DNA of 64,000 nucleotides from DASZHJ01 sp035507155 (GCA_035507155.1 DATJOK010000054.1:1-64000); one strand, 5' to 3'; shown: positions 1-7,561, counted from the stretch's first letter. Notes: generated by a model from the letters alone, not told the origin. Made by a program: numbers and translations.

Positions 1-10
1 CTGCCGCAAG

Positions 11-262
11 ATGAAGCGGCCGGTGCCGACCGGCCGGATCACGCCGGTCATCCTCGCCGGACGCAAGGAGAACCGCATCGCCTTCGAGGGCGACGGCAAG
101 CCGGCGCGCGTCACCTTCTACGAGGCGGAGCTCGCGGCGGCACTCATCGCCTTCTGCAAGAAGCGGCGCATCCCGGTCGCCCGCGGCGCCAGCAAGAAGC
201 TGCAGTTCACTCCGGATTCGGTGACGCTCCACCTGGTGCAGAGCAGCCCGCAGATCGCGTGA
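11..262 (+). CDS. Small conserved-looking hypothetical protein, 5' end uncertain
   Basis: This frame encodes 83 residues from the first ATG, but it stays open to the window edge (Cys-Arg-Lys precede the Met), so the true start may lie outside. The protein is basic. It has a beta-rich start (GRITPVILAGRKENRIAF), a helical centre (YEAELAAALIAFCKKRRIPV) and a basic segment (ARGASKKLQF). I see no catalytic motif, signal peptide or membrane segment. It lies about 40 bp upstream of the RidA-family gene on the same strand and could share its transcript. I do not recognise the family. Codon use matches the neighbours, which supports a real gene. Confidence 0.6.
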   Translation: MKRPVPTGRITPVILAGRKENRIAFEGDGKPARVTFYEAELAAALIAFCKKRRIPVARGASKKLQFTPDSVTLHLVQSSPQIA

Positions 263-299
263 TGGCGCGGTGCAAGGACGCCGCGGAAGGGAGCCCGAT

Positions 300-758
300 G
301 TGCCGCGACTGACCCGCGAGACCCTGGGCTTCGACCCGCCGCCGCCGGCGCCCTCGGTCGGCCGCTATGCGCCTTTCGTCACCCACAACGGCATCGTCTC
401 GATCGTGCAGGGCCCGCTCTGGGGCGAGGAGCTGCGCTTTAGGGGCCGCGACGGCGCCGACGTCGACGTCGCGCGCGCCCAGGACGCCGCGCGGCTCTGT
501 TGCGCCAACCTGCTGACCCAGCTCGAGATCGCCTGCGGCGGCGACCTCGATCGAGTCCGCTGCTGCTACCGCCTCGGCGGCTTCCTCAACGCGACGCCCG
601 ACTTCGCCGCGCACACCACGGTGATGAACGCCGCCTCCGATCTCCTGCTCGCGGTCCTCGGCGACCGCGCGCGCCACAGCCGCTACGTCGTCGGCTGCGC
701 GAGCCTGCCGTTCAACCTGGTGCTGGAGATCGAGGGGTGGTTCGGGGTGGCGGGGTGA
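300..758 (+). CDS. RidA/YjgF/UK114-family protein
   Basis: About 152 residues, close to the usual RidA length. The N-terminal PPPPAPSVGRYAPFV, the GIVSIVQGPL strand and the C-terminal SLPFNLVLEIEG match the RidA fold, in which trimers form active sites at subunit interfaces. Known members deaminate reactive enamine/imine intermediates from PLP enzymes, or act as related deaminases. The internal DAARLCCANLLTQLE helix and the DRVRCCYRLGGFLNATPDF segment are also typical. I chose GTG 300 because GGAAGGGA lies about 8 bases upstream; GTG 270 would add ten unlikely residues. The usual conserved arginine near the C terminus is not evident, so the substrate is unknown. Confidence is high for family and low for activity. 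Confidence 0.8.
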   Translation: MPRLTRETLGFDPPPPAPSVGRYAPFVTHNGIVSIVQGPLWGEELRFRGRDGADVDVARAQDAARLCCANLLTQLEIACGGDLDRVRCCYRLGGFLNATPDFAAHTTVMNAASDLLLAVLGDRARHSRYVVGCASLPFNLVLEIEGWFGVAG

Positions 759-856
759 GCGCTAGCACGGATGGCACACCTGAAAAAGCGACCAACAGAC
801 CTATGAGCGAGGCGTCGCTAACGGGGAACGGAAGCGAGTGCGGGAAACCGATCAGC

Positions 857-1411
857 TCACCGGCGCCGTCGGAGGACACATGGTCGCCGACCTATCCACT
901 CGACTGCCGCCCAGAAGTGCCGGAGCGCGCTCTGCCGCCGGGCTTCCCGCACGGCTACGTAGCCGTAGAAATAGACGCTGTCCTCCGGACCGTTGGTGAG
1001 ACGCTTCATCATGCGCTGCATGGGCCAGATCGTACTGCCCTGTTGGAGCCTGAGCGCGAGATTGAACGGCGCTTCCGGGTCGGCGTCGTTTCCCGTCCAG
1101 AGGCCGCCGCAACGGCGGCGGATCACCTCGCCGGTATAGGCACCGAGGCCGAAGAGGCGCCGTGGCAGATCTTCGCCCAGCAGCGCATCCCGAATGGGCT
1201 TCCCGCCCGGTGCGTTCTCGTCGAAGAAGCGGTCGATCTCGCGCAGGCTGGCGAGAGAGAAATCCGCGCGATAGCTGTAACTCGCGAGCGCCGTCGCCAT
1301 CCAATCGGCGGCGGGCGGCGCTTCCGCGGCGATCTCGGAGGCGGGGTCGCTCGCGGGCAACGCCGCCGGCATGCCGAGTTTCGTCCTGATCCTCCGCCAA
1401 AGTGCTGCCAT
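857..1411 (-). CDS. Conserved hypothetical protein of 184 residues
   Basis: The start at 1411 is set by GGGAGG six bases upstream; the longer frame to 1525 has no ribosome site. The N terminus is a short basic helix (MAALWRRIRTKLGM), followed by a low-complexity Ala/Pro linker. A compact domain follows, with RADFSLASLREIDRFFDE, ALLGEDLPRRLFGLGAYTGEVIRRR and a beta-rich region ending in SVYFYGYVAVRE. The combination of an LGAYTGEVIRR helix, a GGLW turn and an LRLQQGSTIWPMQRMMKR stretch resembles small uncharacterised proteins I have seen in Proteobacteria, but I cannot name the family. There is no signal peptide. It is divergent from the gene at 1641, and the 229 bases between them are relatively AT-rich. 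Confidence 0.65.
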   Translation of the reverse strand: MAALWRRIRTKLGMPAALPASDPASEIAAEAPPAADWMATALASYSYRADFSLASLREIDRFFDENAPGGKPIRDALLGEDLPRRLFGLGAYTGEVIRRRCGGLWTGNDADPEAPFNLALRLQQGSTIWPMQRMMKRLTNGPEDSVYFYGYVAVREARRQSALRHFWAAVEWIGRRPCVLRRRR

Positions 1412-1640
1412 TGAAGCCTCCCGAGCTGGCGGAGGATCCTGGAACAAAGATAGAACAAAATCAACCCGTTGCCGTACGCTAATTGCGATATAGCAGCCGC
1501 GCACTCGCCAGATATCGAAGCACAATGTGAGAATTCTCCTTGTGCTATCGCCCGCGATATTGTACGCATAATACGTTTAAGGTTCGGCAAGGCCCGCCGG
1601 GAGGGCTCCGCTGGACCCCACTCAGCCAGAGGAGCCCCCC

Positions 1641-2246
1641 ATGACCTCAGACGCCCAGCTCGCCGCCAATCGTCGCAATTCGAAGAAAAGCACCGGCCCC
1701 AAGACCGTGGAGGGGCGGGAGGTCGCGAGGCGGAATGCGCTGCGGCACGGGCTCGCCGCGGAGGATCTCGTGGTGCCGGAGGAGGAGGCGGGGGACTTCA
1801 TGAGCTTTCACGACGAGCTGCGTGCTGCGCTCGACCCCGCGGGCGCGGTGGAAGAGTTGCTCGTCGAGCGGATCGTCGTCAGCGCCTGGCGGCTCCGGCG
1901 CGTTTATCGCGCCGAGGCCGGCATGGCCGCCTCGGAGAACCGGCACTGGATCGGCAACAGCCGCAACACCGGCAAGCTGCCCGCCGGCCTCGTCTTCAGC
2001 GAAAGGCAGAGGACGCTGCTCGCGCTGACGCGCTACGAGCGGTCGATCGAGCGCTCGCTGCATCGCGCGCTGGCGACGCTGCAGGAATGGCAGGAGACCC
2101 GCCGCCTGGAGGCGGAGAGCGGCGAGAGGCCGGTCGAACCCGGACCGCCCAATCCCCCGCCGTGGCCGCTCGATTTCGGCGACGGGTTGCCCTCGCCGCA
2201 CCTGCCGCGCATCAACGGCTTCCCGGCCTTGGGCAAAGGAAAGTGA
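1641..2246 (+). CDS. Repeat-associated hypothetical protein with ANRRNSKKSTGPKT N-terminus
   Basis: 201 residues. The N terminus (AANRRNSKKSTGPKTVEG, then ARRNALRHGLAAED) is the hallmark of a widespread uncharacterised family in soil Proteobacteria and Planctomycetes. The rest is mainly helical, with an ERIVVSAWRLRRVYRAE segment, and the C terminus is proline-rich. No catalytic motif is visible. The basic Ser/Lys/Thr N terminus could bind nucleic acid, but this is inference. The TGA stop at 2244-2246 lies inside the first copy of a 28-bp direct repeat (2240-2267). From memory, relatives often have C-terminal tails translated from the same kind of repeat. An AGAGGAGC ribosome site precedes the ATG. 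Confidence 0.7.
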   Translation: MTSDAQLAANRRNSKKSTGPKTVEGREVARRNALRHGLAAEDLVVPEEEAGDFMSFHDELRAALDPAGAVEELLVERIVVSAWRLRRVYRAEAGMAASENRHWIGNSRNTGKLPAGLVFSERQRTLLALTRYERSIERSLHRALATLQEWQETRRLEAESGERPVEPGPPNPPPWPLDFGDGLPSPHLPRINGFPALGKGK

Positions 2247-2267
2247 TTGTGCGAAACGAAGCCAATT
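2240..2267. repeat. 28-bp direct repeat, copy 1 (overlaps the preceding stop codon)
   Basis: This copy is identical over 28 bp to 2427-2454. The core GCGAAACGAAGCCAATT reads in three frames as RNEAN, AKRSQF or CETKPI, peptide strings I recall as recurrent in spurious ORFs of many bacterial genomes. It begins within the last codons of the gene at 1641 and contains that gene's stop. Confidence 0.9.
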
Positions 2268-2300
2268 TGCGGGTCAAGCGGCGGGGCGCAAAAGAAGATT

Positions 2301-2386
2301 CACCACGGAGGCACGGAGGTCAGCGAGACGGCGGCGATCGCGACGAGCGCTCGCATCACCGCCGTGCTCTCCGTGCGTTCCTGGTG
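2301..2386. repeat. Imperfect inverted repeat between the two direct repeats
   Basis: The arm 2301-2318 (CACCACGGAGGCACGGAG) pairs with 2369-2386 at 15 of 18 positions. The motif resembles the CACCACGGAGACACGGAGG-type repeat that recurs in many environmental bacterial genomes. It sits between the two 28-bp direct repeats, so 2240-2454 reads as a composite element of about 215 bp. No ORF inside it looks real. Confidence 0.7.
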
Positions 2387-2426
2387 ACGTTCCTGAATGC
2401 CTGCGGCGCCAGGGAAAGTGCCCAGA

Positions 2427-2454
2427 AAAGTGATTGTGCGAAACGAAGCCAATT
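2427..2454. repeat. 28-bp direct repeat, copy 2
   Basis: A perfect copy of 2240-2267 at a period of 187 bp, ending 20 bp before the stop codon of the convergent cytochrome c gene. It bounds the composite repeat on its right side. Confidence 0.9.
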
Positions 2455-2473
2455 CCGCGGGAAGGCACCGGCG

Positions 2474-2986
2474 CTACTGCTGCGGCGCCGACCAGGCCTT
2501 GTAGTCCTCGGGCTTCACCGTGCCGATCTGCTTGACGAAGGCGGCGATCGACCAGATCTCCTCGTCGCTCGCCTTGATGGCGCCGAAGCTCGGCATCCCC
2601 GTCATGTTGATGCCGTTCTTCACCACCCAGAAGATCTCCGGCCCCGAGAGCTCCTTGGCGACGTCCTTGAGGTCGGGCGGGCCGGGCTGCAGGCCCTCGG
2701 AGAACTTCGCCCAGCCGACGCCCGGGCCGCCGTGGCAGTTGGCGCAGCCGCGCTCGGCGAAGGCGCGGGCGCCCGCCTTCACCAGCGCCGGATCGTCGAG
2801 CGGCTTCGGCGGCGAGAAGATGGCGTGGTGGTCGATCGAGGCGGTGCGCACCTGCTGCAGCGCCCATTTGACGATCGGCGGGTCCTCCTGTTGCGCCGAG
2901 ACGCTGTAGTAGCCGCCGAAGAAGAAGACGCCGGCAGAGATCGCGAGGATGACCGCGAGAACACCGATGACAGCCAGCAGTCGCAT
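2474..2986 (-). CDS. Membrane-anchored monoheme cytochrome c
   Basis: 170 residues from the ATG at 2986, which has GGAGGA six bases upstream; an upstream Met at 3043 would add 19 basic residues without a better site. Residues 2-25 form an uncleaved-looking anchor or signal (RLLAVIGVLAVILAISAGVFFF). One CANCH heme-binding motif lies at residues 81-85. The distal Met is probably in NMTGMPSF around residues 128-131. The fold ends with a helix (EEIWSIAAFVKQI), as in class I cytochromes c. It probably transfers electrons on the periplasmic face. No oxidase or dehydrogenase partner is adjacent, so its donor and acceptor are unknown. Confidence 0.9.
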   Translation of the reverse strand: MRLLAVIGVLAVILAISAGVFFFGGYYSVSAQQEDPPIVKWALQQVRTASIDHHAIFSPPKPLDDPALVKAGARAFAERGCANCHGGPGVGWAKFSEGLQPGPPDLKDVAKELSGPEIFWVVKNGINMTGMPSFGAIKASDEEIWSIAAFVKQIGTVKPEDYKAWSAPQQ

Positions 2987-3184
2987 GGGCGTCCTCCGCG
3001 CAAAGGGGCGAGGGATCGTGAGCCGAAGCGCCGAGGCCGGCAAGCCTTTGCGCGCGCCGTCCGATTTCGGTCACCGAGGGCGGGTTCCGGCACAGGAGCA
3101 TCAGGTCGTGCTTTCTCCCCATTGCCTATCGGTTGAGTCTATGGCATCGTTCCCTTTTCGTTCCAGAAGAAACGAGAGGGCACC

Positions 3185-3880
3185 ATGCACATTGGGACGC
3201 ACTTTGTTGGGAGGGTCGACGGGAGGGTCGACGGGAGGGTTGGCCTCGCTAGTAGGATGCTCCGCGGCGCCGCGATCGTGGTGGCGGTCGCATTGCTTTC
3301 TGCCTGCCAGCCGCGGATGAGCGCGCAGGAGAGGCTGGCGATGTGGCGAGGGCTGACCGACGCGCATTTCCGGGAGACCACCACCATCCAGGACGACAAT
3401 CTCGATCTGGTGGCGAGCTTCTCGACCGAGAAAGGGCGTCCCGGCGCCAAGCATCCGGAGGACGGCTACTACTATCAGCACGATTTCCTGCGCGCCTTCA
3501 TCGACAAGCGGACCGGAAAGATCGAGTACCAGCTCTATTTCACCATGACCTACCCGGGGCCACAGCGTCGCTACGAGACCGCCACCTACGAGGCGCCGAA
3601 AGGGACGCAGCAGGGGATCGTCACCGTCATCGATCGCAGCAAGAGCTGCGAGCGGTCGCAAGGCGTCACCTATTGCGACTACCGGGAAGACCTGGCGATC
3701 GCGCTCGATGAGAACGTGGTTACTTGGGTCGCCGCGCGCTATGGCGAGGGAGATCCGGTGAAGCAGGGATGGCACTACCGAATCACCGCCCATGACGGCT
3801 CCGATTACACCGGCCTGATCCACCCGGCGGAGGCCAAGGGCCTGCTGGAGGCGATGGCGTCGCATCGATTGGTTAAATGA
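3185..3880 (+). CDS. Putative lipoprotein of unknown function
   Basis: The frame starts at 3185 with GAGAGGG just upstream, but the likelier mature start is the ATG at 3257. From there MLRGAAIVVAVALLSAC is a classical lipoprotein signal with the lipobox LLSAC. The longer form would add 24 residues made partly from a 12-bp tandem repeat. The mature domain of about 190 residues is alpha/beta with a YYYQHDFLRAFIDKRTG segment, two cysteines (SCERSQGVTYC) that could form a disulfide, and a C-terminal YRITAHDGSDYTGLIHPAEAKGLL. No catalytic motif is recognised. It probably sits lipid-anchored in the periplasm. It is divergent from the cytochrome c gene. Confidence 0.75.
   Translation: MHIGTHFVGRVDGRVDGRVGLASRMLRGAAIVVAVALLSACQPRMSAQERLAMWRGLTDAHFRETTTIQDDNLDLVASFSTEKGRPGAKHPEDGYYYQHDFLRAFIDKRTGKIEYQLYFTMTYPGPQRRYETATYEAPKGTQQGIVTVIDRSKSCERSQGVTYCDYREDLAIALDENVVTWVAARYGEGDPVKQGWHYRITAHDGSDYTGLIHPAEAKGLLEAMASHRLVK
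3209..3240. repeat. 12-bp tandem repeat (GGGAGGGTCGAC x 2.7)
   Basis: Units at 3209-3220 and 3221-3232 are identical, and 3233-3240 is a partial third copy. Translated in the frame of the downstream lipoprotein it gives GRVDGRVDGRV. It falls either in that gene's 5' leader or in an unusual N-terminal extension, depending on which start is used. Confidence 0.9.
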
Positions 3881-3979
3881 GCGGGCGAGGGCGGCCGTTG
3901 TCTCGCTCCCCGGCTGGGCGCTATTCTCCCGCGCGCCGGCGGACCGCCGGCCCGAGACCTCTGCGGAAGGAAGATCTCC

Positions 3980-4873
3980 ATGAACGTGTCCTGGCGCGGC
4001 GTATTTCCGGCGGTGACGACCCAGTTCCGCGCCGACGGCGCGCTCGATCTCGCCGGTACCCAGCGCGGCGTCGAGGAGCAGCTCAAGGCCGGCGTGCACG
4101 GTTTCATCATGCTGGGGACGGTCGGCGAGAACTGCTCGCTGGAGCCCGCCGAGAAGCGGCAGGTGCTGACCGCCGCCAAGGAGGTGGTGGGGGGCCGCGT
4201 GCCGCTGCTCTCGGGCGTGGCCGAGAACACCACCGCGCAGGCCGCCGCCTTCGCCCGCGACTGCGAGAAGATCGGCCTCGACGGCCTGATGGTGCTGCCC
4301 GCCATGGTCTACAAGTCGGACGAACGCGAGGCGCTCGCGCACTTCCGCGCGGTGGCGGCGGCGAGCGGGCTTCCGATCATGATCTACAACAACCCGCCCG
4401 CCTATAACGTCGACGTGACGCCGGAAGGCTTCAAGGAGCTCGCCAGCGAGCGCCGCGTGGTGGCGATCAAGGAATCGAGCGAGAACCTCCGCCGCCTCAC
4501 CGACATCGTCAATCTGACCGGCGACCGCTACATCCTGTTCTCCGGCGTCGACGACCTGGTGCTGGAGAGCATGCTGCTGGGCTCGACCGGCTGGGTCTCC
4601 GGCCTCATTAACGTCTTCCCCAAGGAGTCCATGCGGATGTGGGAGCTCGCCTCCAAGGGCGAGTGGGAGAAGGCGCGGGCGATCTATCGCTGGTTCATGC
4701 CCACCCTCCACCTCGACACCTATCCGAAGCTCGTCCAGTACATCAAGCTCGGCCAGCAGATCGTGGGCAACGGCAGCGAGCTCTGCCGCGCGCCGCGCCT
4801 CAAGCTCGAGGGCGAGGAGCGCAAGTGGGTGACGCGGCTCTACGAGGAAGCGCTGGCTAGCCGGCCGAATTGA
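3980..4873 (+). CDS. DapA-family lyase/deaminase, probable hydroxyproline-pathway enzyme
   Basis: 297 residues with the full TIM barrel of the dihydrodipicolinate synthase / N-acetylneuraminate lyase family. The Schiff-base lysine is K164 in VVAIKESS, the catalytic tyrosine is Y136 in MIYNNPP, and GTVGE (46-50) takes the usual GTTGE position. A 4-hydroxyproline epimerase gene follows 166 bp downstream. Bacterial hydroxyproline clusters pair that epimerase with a DapA-family deaminase acting on pyrroline-4-hydroxy-2-carboxylate (LhpC), so this is the best guess for function. The D-hydroxyproline oxidase of the pathway is not in the window. It is distinct from the second family member at 51980. 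Confidence 0.8.
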   Translation: MNVSWRGVFPAVTTQFRADGALDLAGTQRGVEEQLKAGVHGFIMLGTVGENCSLEPAEKRQVLTAAKEVVGGRVPLLSGVAENTTAQAAAFARDCEKIGLDGLMVLPAMVYKSDEREALAHFRAVAAASGLPIMIYNNPPAYNVDVTPEGFKELASERRVVAIKESSENLRRLTDIVNLTGDRYILFSGVDDLVLESMLLGSTGWVSGLINVFPKESMRMWELASKGEWEKARAIYRWFMPTLHLDTYPKLVQYIKLGQQIVGNGSELCRAPRLKLEGEERKWVTRLYEEALASRPN

Positions 4874-4901
4874 GCCTCTGTTGTCGAAGCATGAGCCGCG
4901 G

Positions 4902-5002
4902 CACCCCCCACCCTAACCCTCCCCCTCAAGGGGGGAGGGGAATGCTCGATGTCTCCGCGACCAGCCCCTCCCCCCTTGAGGGGGAGGTCAGGGAGGGGGG
5001 TG
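4902..5002. repeat. Large intergenic palindrome, CCCTCCCCCTCAAGGGGGAGGG type
   Basis: Two arms of about 38 bp (4902-4940 and 4964-5002) are near-perfect reverse complements around a loop of about 23 bp. Each arm itself contains the small palindrome CCCCCTCAAGGGGG. This double-hairpin element fills most of the gap between the DapA-family gene and the epimerase. Similar sequences recur as dispersed intergenic repeats in high-GC Proteobacteria. It could fold in the transcript and affect expression of the epimerase. Confidence 0.85.
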
Positions 5003-5039
5003 AGTTGCAGCGCTCGATCTCCAAGAGAATCCACACCCG

Positions 5040-6041
5040 ATGACCTCCAACACCTTCTTCTGCATCGATGCGCATACCTGCGGCAATCCCGTGCGCGTCG
5101 TCGCCGGCGGCGGGCCGGCGCTCGAAGGCAACACCATGAGCGAGTACCGCCAGGACTTCATGCAGCGCTTCGACTGGGTGCGCCATGCGCTGATGTTCGA
5201 GCCGCGCGGCCACGACGTGATGTCGGGCTCGGTGCTCTACAAGCCGCTGCGCGAGGATTGCGACCTGGGACTGGTCTTCATCGAGACCTCGGGCTGCCTC
5301 CCCATGTGCGGCCATGGCACCATCGGCACGGTGACGGTGGCGCTGGAGCAGGGGCTCGCCACGCCGCGCACGGAAGGCAAGCTCGCCCTCGACGCGCCCG
5401 CCGGCAAGGTGGTGGTGGACTACGTCCGCGACGGCCGTTTCATCGACCGCGTGCGGCTCTACAACGTCGCGAGCTTCCTGGAGGCGACGGATGTCGAGAT
5501 CGACGTTCCCGATCTCGGGCGGCTCAAGGTCGATGTCGCCTATGGCGGCAACTACTACGCCATCATCGATCCGCAGTCGGGCTACGAGGGGCTCGAGAGC
5601 CTCTCCGCCGACCAGGTGCTGCGCCTCTCGCCCATCGTGCGCAACCTCATGCGCGAGAAGCTGCAGCCCGTCCACCCCGAGAACCCCACCATCAAGGGCG
5701 TGAGCCACGTGATGTGGACGGGAAAGCCGCGCGGCTTCAAGGCGAACGGGCGCAACGCCGTGTTCTACGGCGACCGCGCCATCGACCGCTCGCCCTGCGG
5801 CACCGGCACCTCGGCGCGGATGGCGCAGCTCGTCGCCAAGGGCAGGCTCAGGGTCGGCGACGAGTTCGTGCACGAGAGCATCATCGGCAGTCTGTTCGAG
5901 GGCCGCGTCGAGAGCGAGACGCGGGTCGGCAACAAGCCCGCGATCAATCCCAGCATCGCCGGCTGGGCGCGGGTCACCGGCTACAACACCATCTTCGTCG
6001 ACGACCGCGATCCCTACGCGCACGGCTTCCAGGTGGTGTGA
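5040..6041 (+). CDS. 4-hydroxyproline 2-epimerase (proline racemase family)
   Basis: 333 residues, the normal family length. Both catalytic cysteines are present: C90 in MCGHGTIG and C253 in SPCGTGTS. The pair acts as the two acid/base residues that invert the alpha carbon without a cofactor. Having Cys at both positions marks proline racemase or 4-hydroxyproline epimerase rather than the Ser/Thr dehydratase branch. The opening CIDAHTCGNPVRV and the GYNTIFVDDRDP C terminus fit the epimerase subgroup. The neighbouring DapA-family lyase supports conversion of trans-4-L-hydroxyproline to the cis-4-D form for catabolism. The cytosolic enzyme is likely cotranscribed with the next gene, 4 bp downstream. 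Confidence 0.9.
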   Translation: MTSNTFFCIDAHTCGNPVRVVAGGGPALEGNTMSEYRQDFMQRFDWVRHALMFEPRGHDVMSGSVLYKPLREDCDLGLVFIETSGCLPMCGHGTIGTVTVALEQGLATPRTEGKLALDAPAGKVVVDYVRDGRFIDRVRLYNVASFLEATDVEIDVPDLGRLKVDVAYGGNYYAIIDPQSGYEGLESLSADQVLRLSPIVRNLMREKLQPVHPENPTIKGVSHVMWTGKPRGFKANGRNAVFYGDRAIDRSPCGTGTSARMAQLVAKGRLRVGDEFVHESIIGSLFEGRVESETRVGNKPAINPSIAGWARVTGYNTIFVDDRDPYAHGFQVV

Positions 6042-6045
6042 GGAG

Positions 6046-6843
6046 ATGCCGCCTGATGCCTCTGCGCTGATCGGCGCCGGCGATCCGCCGGCCGTGGAGA
6101 TCGTGCGTCCGGAAGGGAAGGCGCCGGTGCTCGTCACCTGCGACCATGCGAGCCGCGCGGTGCCCCGCGCGCTCGGCAGGCTCGGACTCGGCGAGCGCGA
6201 GCTCGCCCTCCATATCGGCTGGGACATCGGGGCCGGCGCGGTGACGCGGGATCTGGCGCGGCTCCTCGACGCGCCGGCGATCCTCACCGGCTATTCGCGC
6301 CTGGTGATCGACTGCAACCGCGACCTCGAGGACCCGACCTCGATCCCGGCGGTGAGCGACGGCGTCGCCGTGCCGGGAAATCGCGAGGTCAGCGCGGCCG
6401 AACGGGCGCGCCGCGTCGAGACGCTGTTTCGGCCCTATCACCGCGCGATCGAGCGGGCGATCGACGGCTTCATCGCCCGCGGCGTCCATCCCGCCGTGCT
6501 CTCGATCCACAGCTTCACGCCGAGCATGAACGGCATCGACCGGCCCTGGCATGTGGGCGTGCTCTGGAACAAGGATCCGCGCATCCCGGTGCCGCTGATG
6601 GCGGCGCTCCGGCGCGAGCACGGGCTGGTGGTCGGCGACAACGAGCCCTATTCGGCGCGCGAGCCCGCCGGCTACACCGTGCGCACCCACGCGGAGAACC
6701 GCGGCTTGCCGCACATGGCGGTGGAGATCCGCCAGGACCTGATCGCCAGCCCGGCGGGCACGCGGGAATGGGGCGAGCGGCTCGCCCGCGCGCTGACGCC
6801 GATCCTGGAAGATCCCGGGCTCTACCACGAGAAGCACTACTGA
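6046..6843 (+). CDS. N-formylglutamate amidohydrolase-family protein
   Basis: 265 residues. Family signatures include VLVTCDHASRAVPRAL near the N terminus, HIGWDIGAG, SRLVIDCNRDL, a central VLSIHSFTP and the C-terminal HMAVEIRQDLI. These supply the metal-binding His/Asp/Glu set of the FGase family (zinc-type peptidase-like fold). Classical members hydrolyse N-formyl-L-glutamate in histidine breakdown, but no hut genes are nearby. The gene starts 4 bp after the epimerase stop, so it is almost certainly in that operon and may act on a hydroxyproline- or amide-derived intermediate. Family confidence is high; substrate is unproven. Confidence 0.85.
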   Translation: MPPDASALIGAGDPPAVEIVRPEGKAPVLVTCDHASRAVPRALGRLGLGERELALHIGWDIGAGAVTRDLARLLDAPAILTGYSRLVIDCNRDLEDPTSIPAVSDGVAVPGNREVSAAERARRVETLFRPYHRAIERAIDGFIARGVHPAVLSIHSFTPSMNGIDRPWHVGVLWNKDPRIPVPLMAALRREHGLVVGDNEPYSAREPAGYTVRTHAENRGLPHMAVEIRQDLIASPAGTREWGERLARALTPILEDPGLYHEKHY

Positions 6844-6905
6844 CCCCTCGCCAAGGCCGGTCGCGCTCGCCATATAGTGGGAACCCCCAAACGGAGACAT
6901 CCCGA

Positions 6906-7196
6906 ATGGACGCCAAGACCCAGACCGAGCTCGAGGCCGCCGCATTCCGGCGCCTGGTGGAGCATCTGCGCGAGCGCACCGACGTGCAGAACATCGACCT
7001 GATGAACCTCGCCGGCTTCTGCCGCAACTGCCTCTCGCGCTGGTATCGCGAGGAGGCGGCGAAGCAGGGCATCACCATCGCCGATCCGGCCGCCCGCGAG
7101 ATCGTCTACGGCATGCCCTACGAGGAATGGAAGGCGAAGTACCAGAAGGAAGCGACATCGGACCAGAAGAAGGCGATGGAGAAGCACAAGCACTGA
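6906..7196 (+). CDS. DUF1244 family protein
   Basis: 96 residues from ATG 6906, with GGAGA upstream. The block RTDVQNIDLMNLAGFCRNCL followed by SRWY, and the later AREIVYGMPYEEWK with KYQKEA, are diagnostic of DUF1244, a small helical family common in Alpha- and Gammaproteobacteria with no established biochemical role. The two close cysteines (CRNC) could bind metal, which is inference. The C terminus is lysine-rich (KKAMEKHKH). The gene lies 62 bp after the amidohydrolase and before gapR on the same strand. Confidence 0.9.
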   Translation: MDAKTQTELEAAAFRRLVEHLRERTDVQNIDLMNLAGFCRNCLSRWYREEAAKQGITIADPAAREIVYGMPYEEWKAKYQKEATSDQKKAMEKHKH

Positions 7197-7278
7197 GCAC
7201 GGATCCGGTTGCGCGCGGGGGCGCGCTTCGTTAGGGTCGCCGCCTCATCGCGCGAGGGGGGGACGGGTGGAGGGCTCG

Positions 7279-7560
7279 ATGGCGGCGAAGAAGACCAGCG
7301 GGGAAGTCGCGGCGGAGCGTCTCAAGTCCTTCATCGAGCGCATCGAGCGGCTCGAGGAAGAGAAGGCGGCGCTCGCCGCCGACATCAAGGAAGTCTATTC
7401 CGAGGCCAAGGGTGCCGGCTTCGACACCAAGACCATGCGGACCCTCATCCGCATGCGCAAGCTCGACCAGGAGGATCTGGACGAGCAGGAGGCGCTCCTC
7501 GACACCTACAAGCGGGCGCTCGGCATGCTGCCCCAGCGCGGCAAGCGCGCGGCGGACTAA
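7279..7560 (+). CDS. gapR: GapR family DNA-binding protein (DUF2312)
   Basis: 93 residues from ATG 7279, with GGAGGG upstream; a GTG at 7267 would add four residues. It shows the GapR pattern: coiled coil (LKSFIERIERLEEEKAALAA), the signature IKEVYSEAKGAGFD and a basic helix (RTLIRMRKLDQ). GapR of Caulobacter is a nucleoid-associated protein that clamps overtwisted DNA ahead of replication forks and RNA polymerase and stimulates type II topoisomerases. Orthologs are near-universal in Alphaproteobacteria. It is followed immediately by a palindrome and the convergent hydrolase gene. Confidence 0.93.
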   Translation: MAAKKTSGEVAAERLKSFIERIERLEEEKAALAADIKEVYSEAKGAGFDTKTMRTLIRMRKLDQEDLDEQEALLDTYKRALGMLPQRGKRAAD

Positions 7561-7561
7561 G

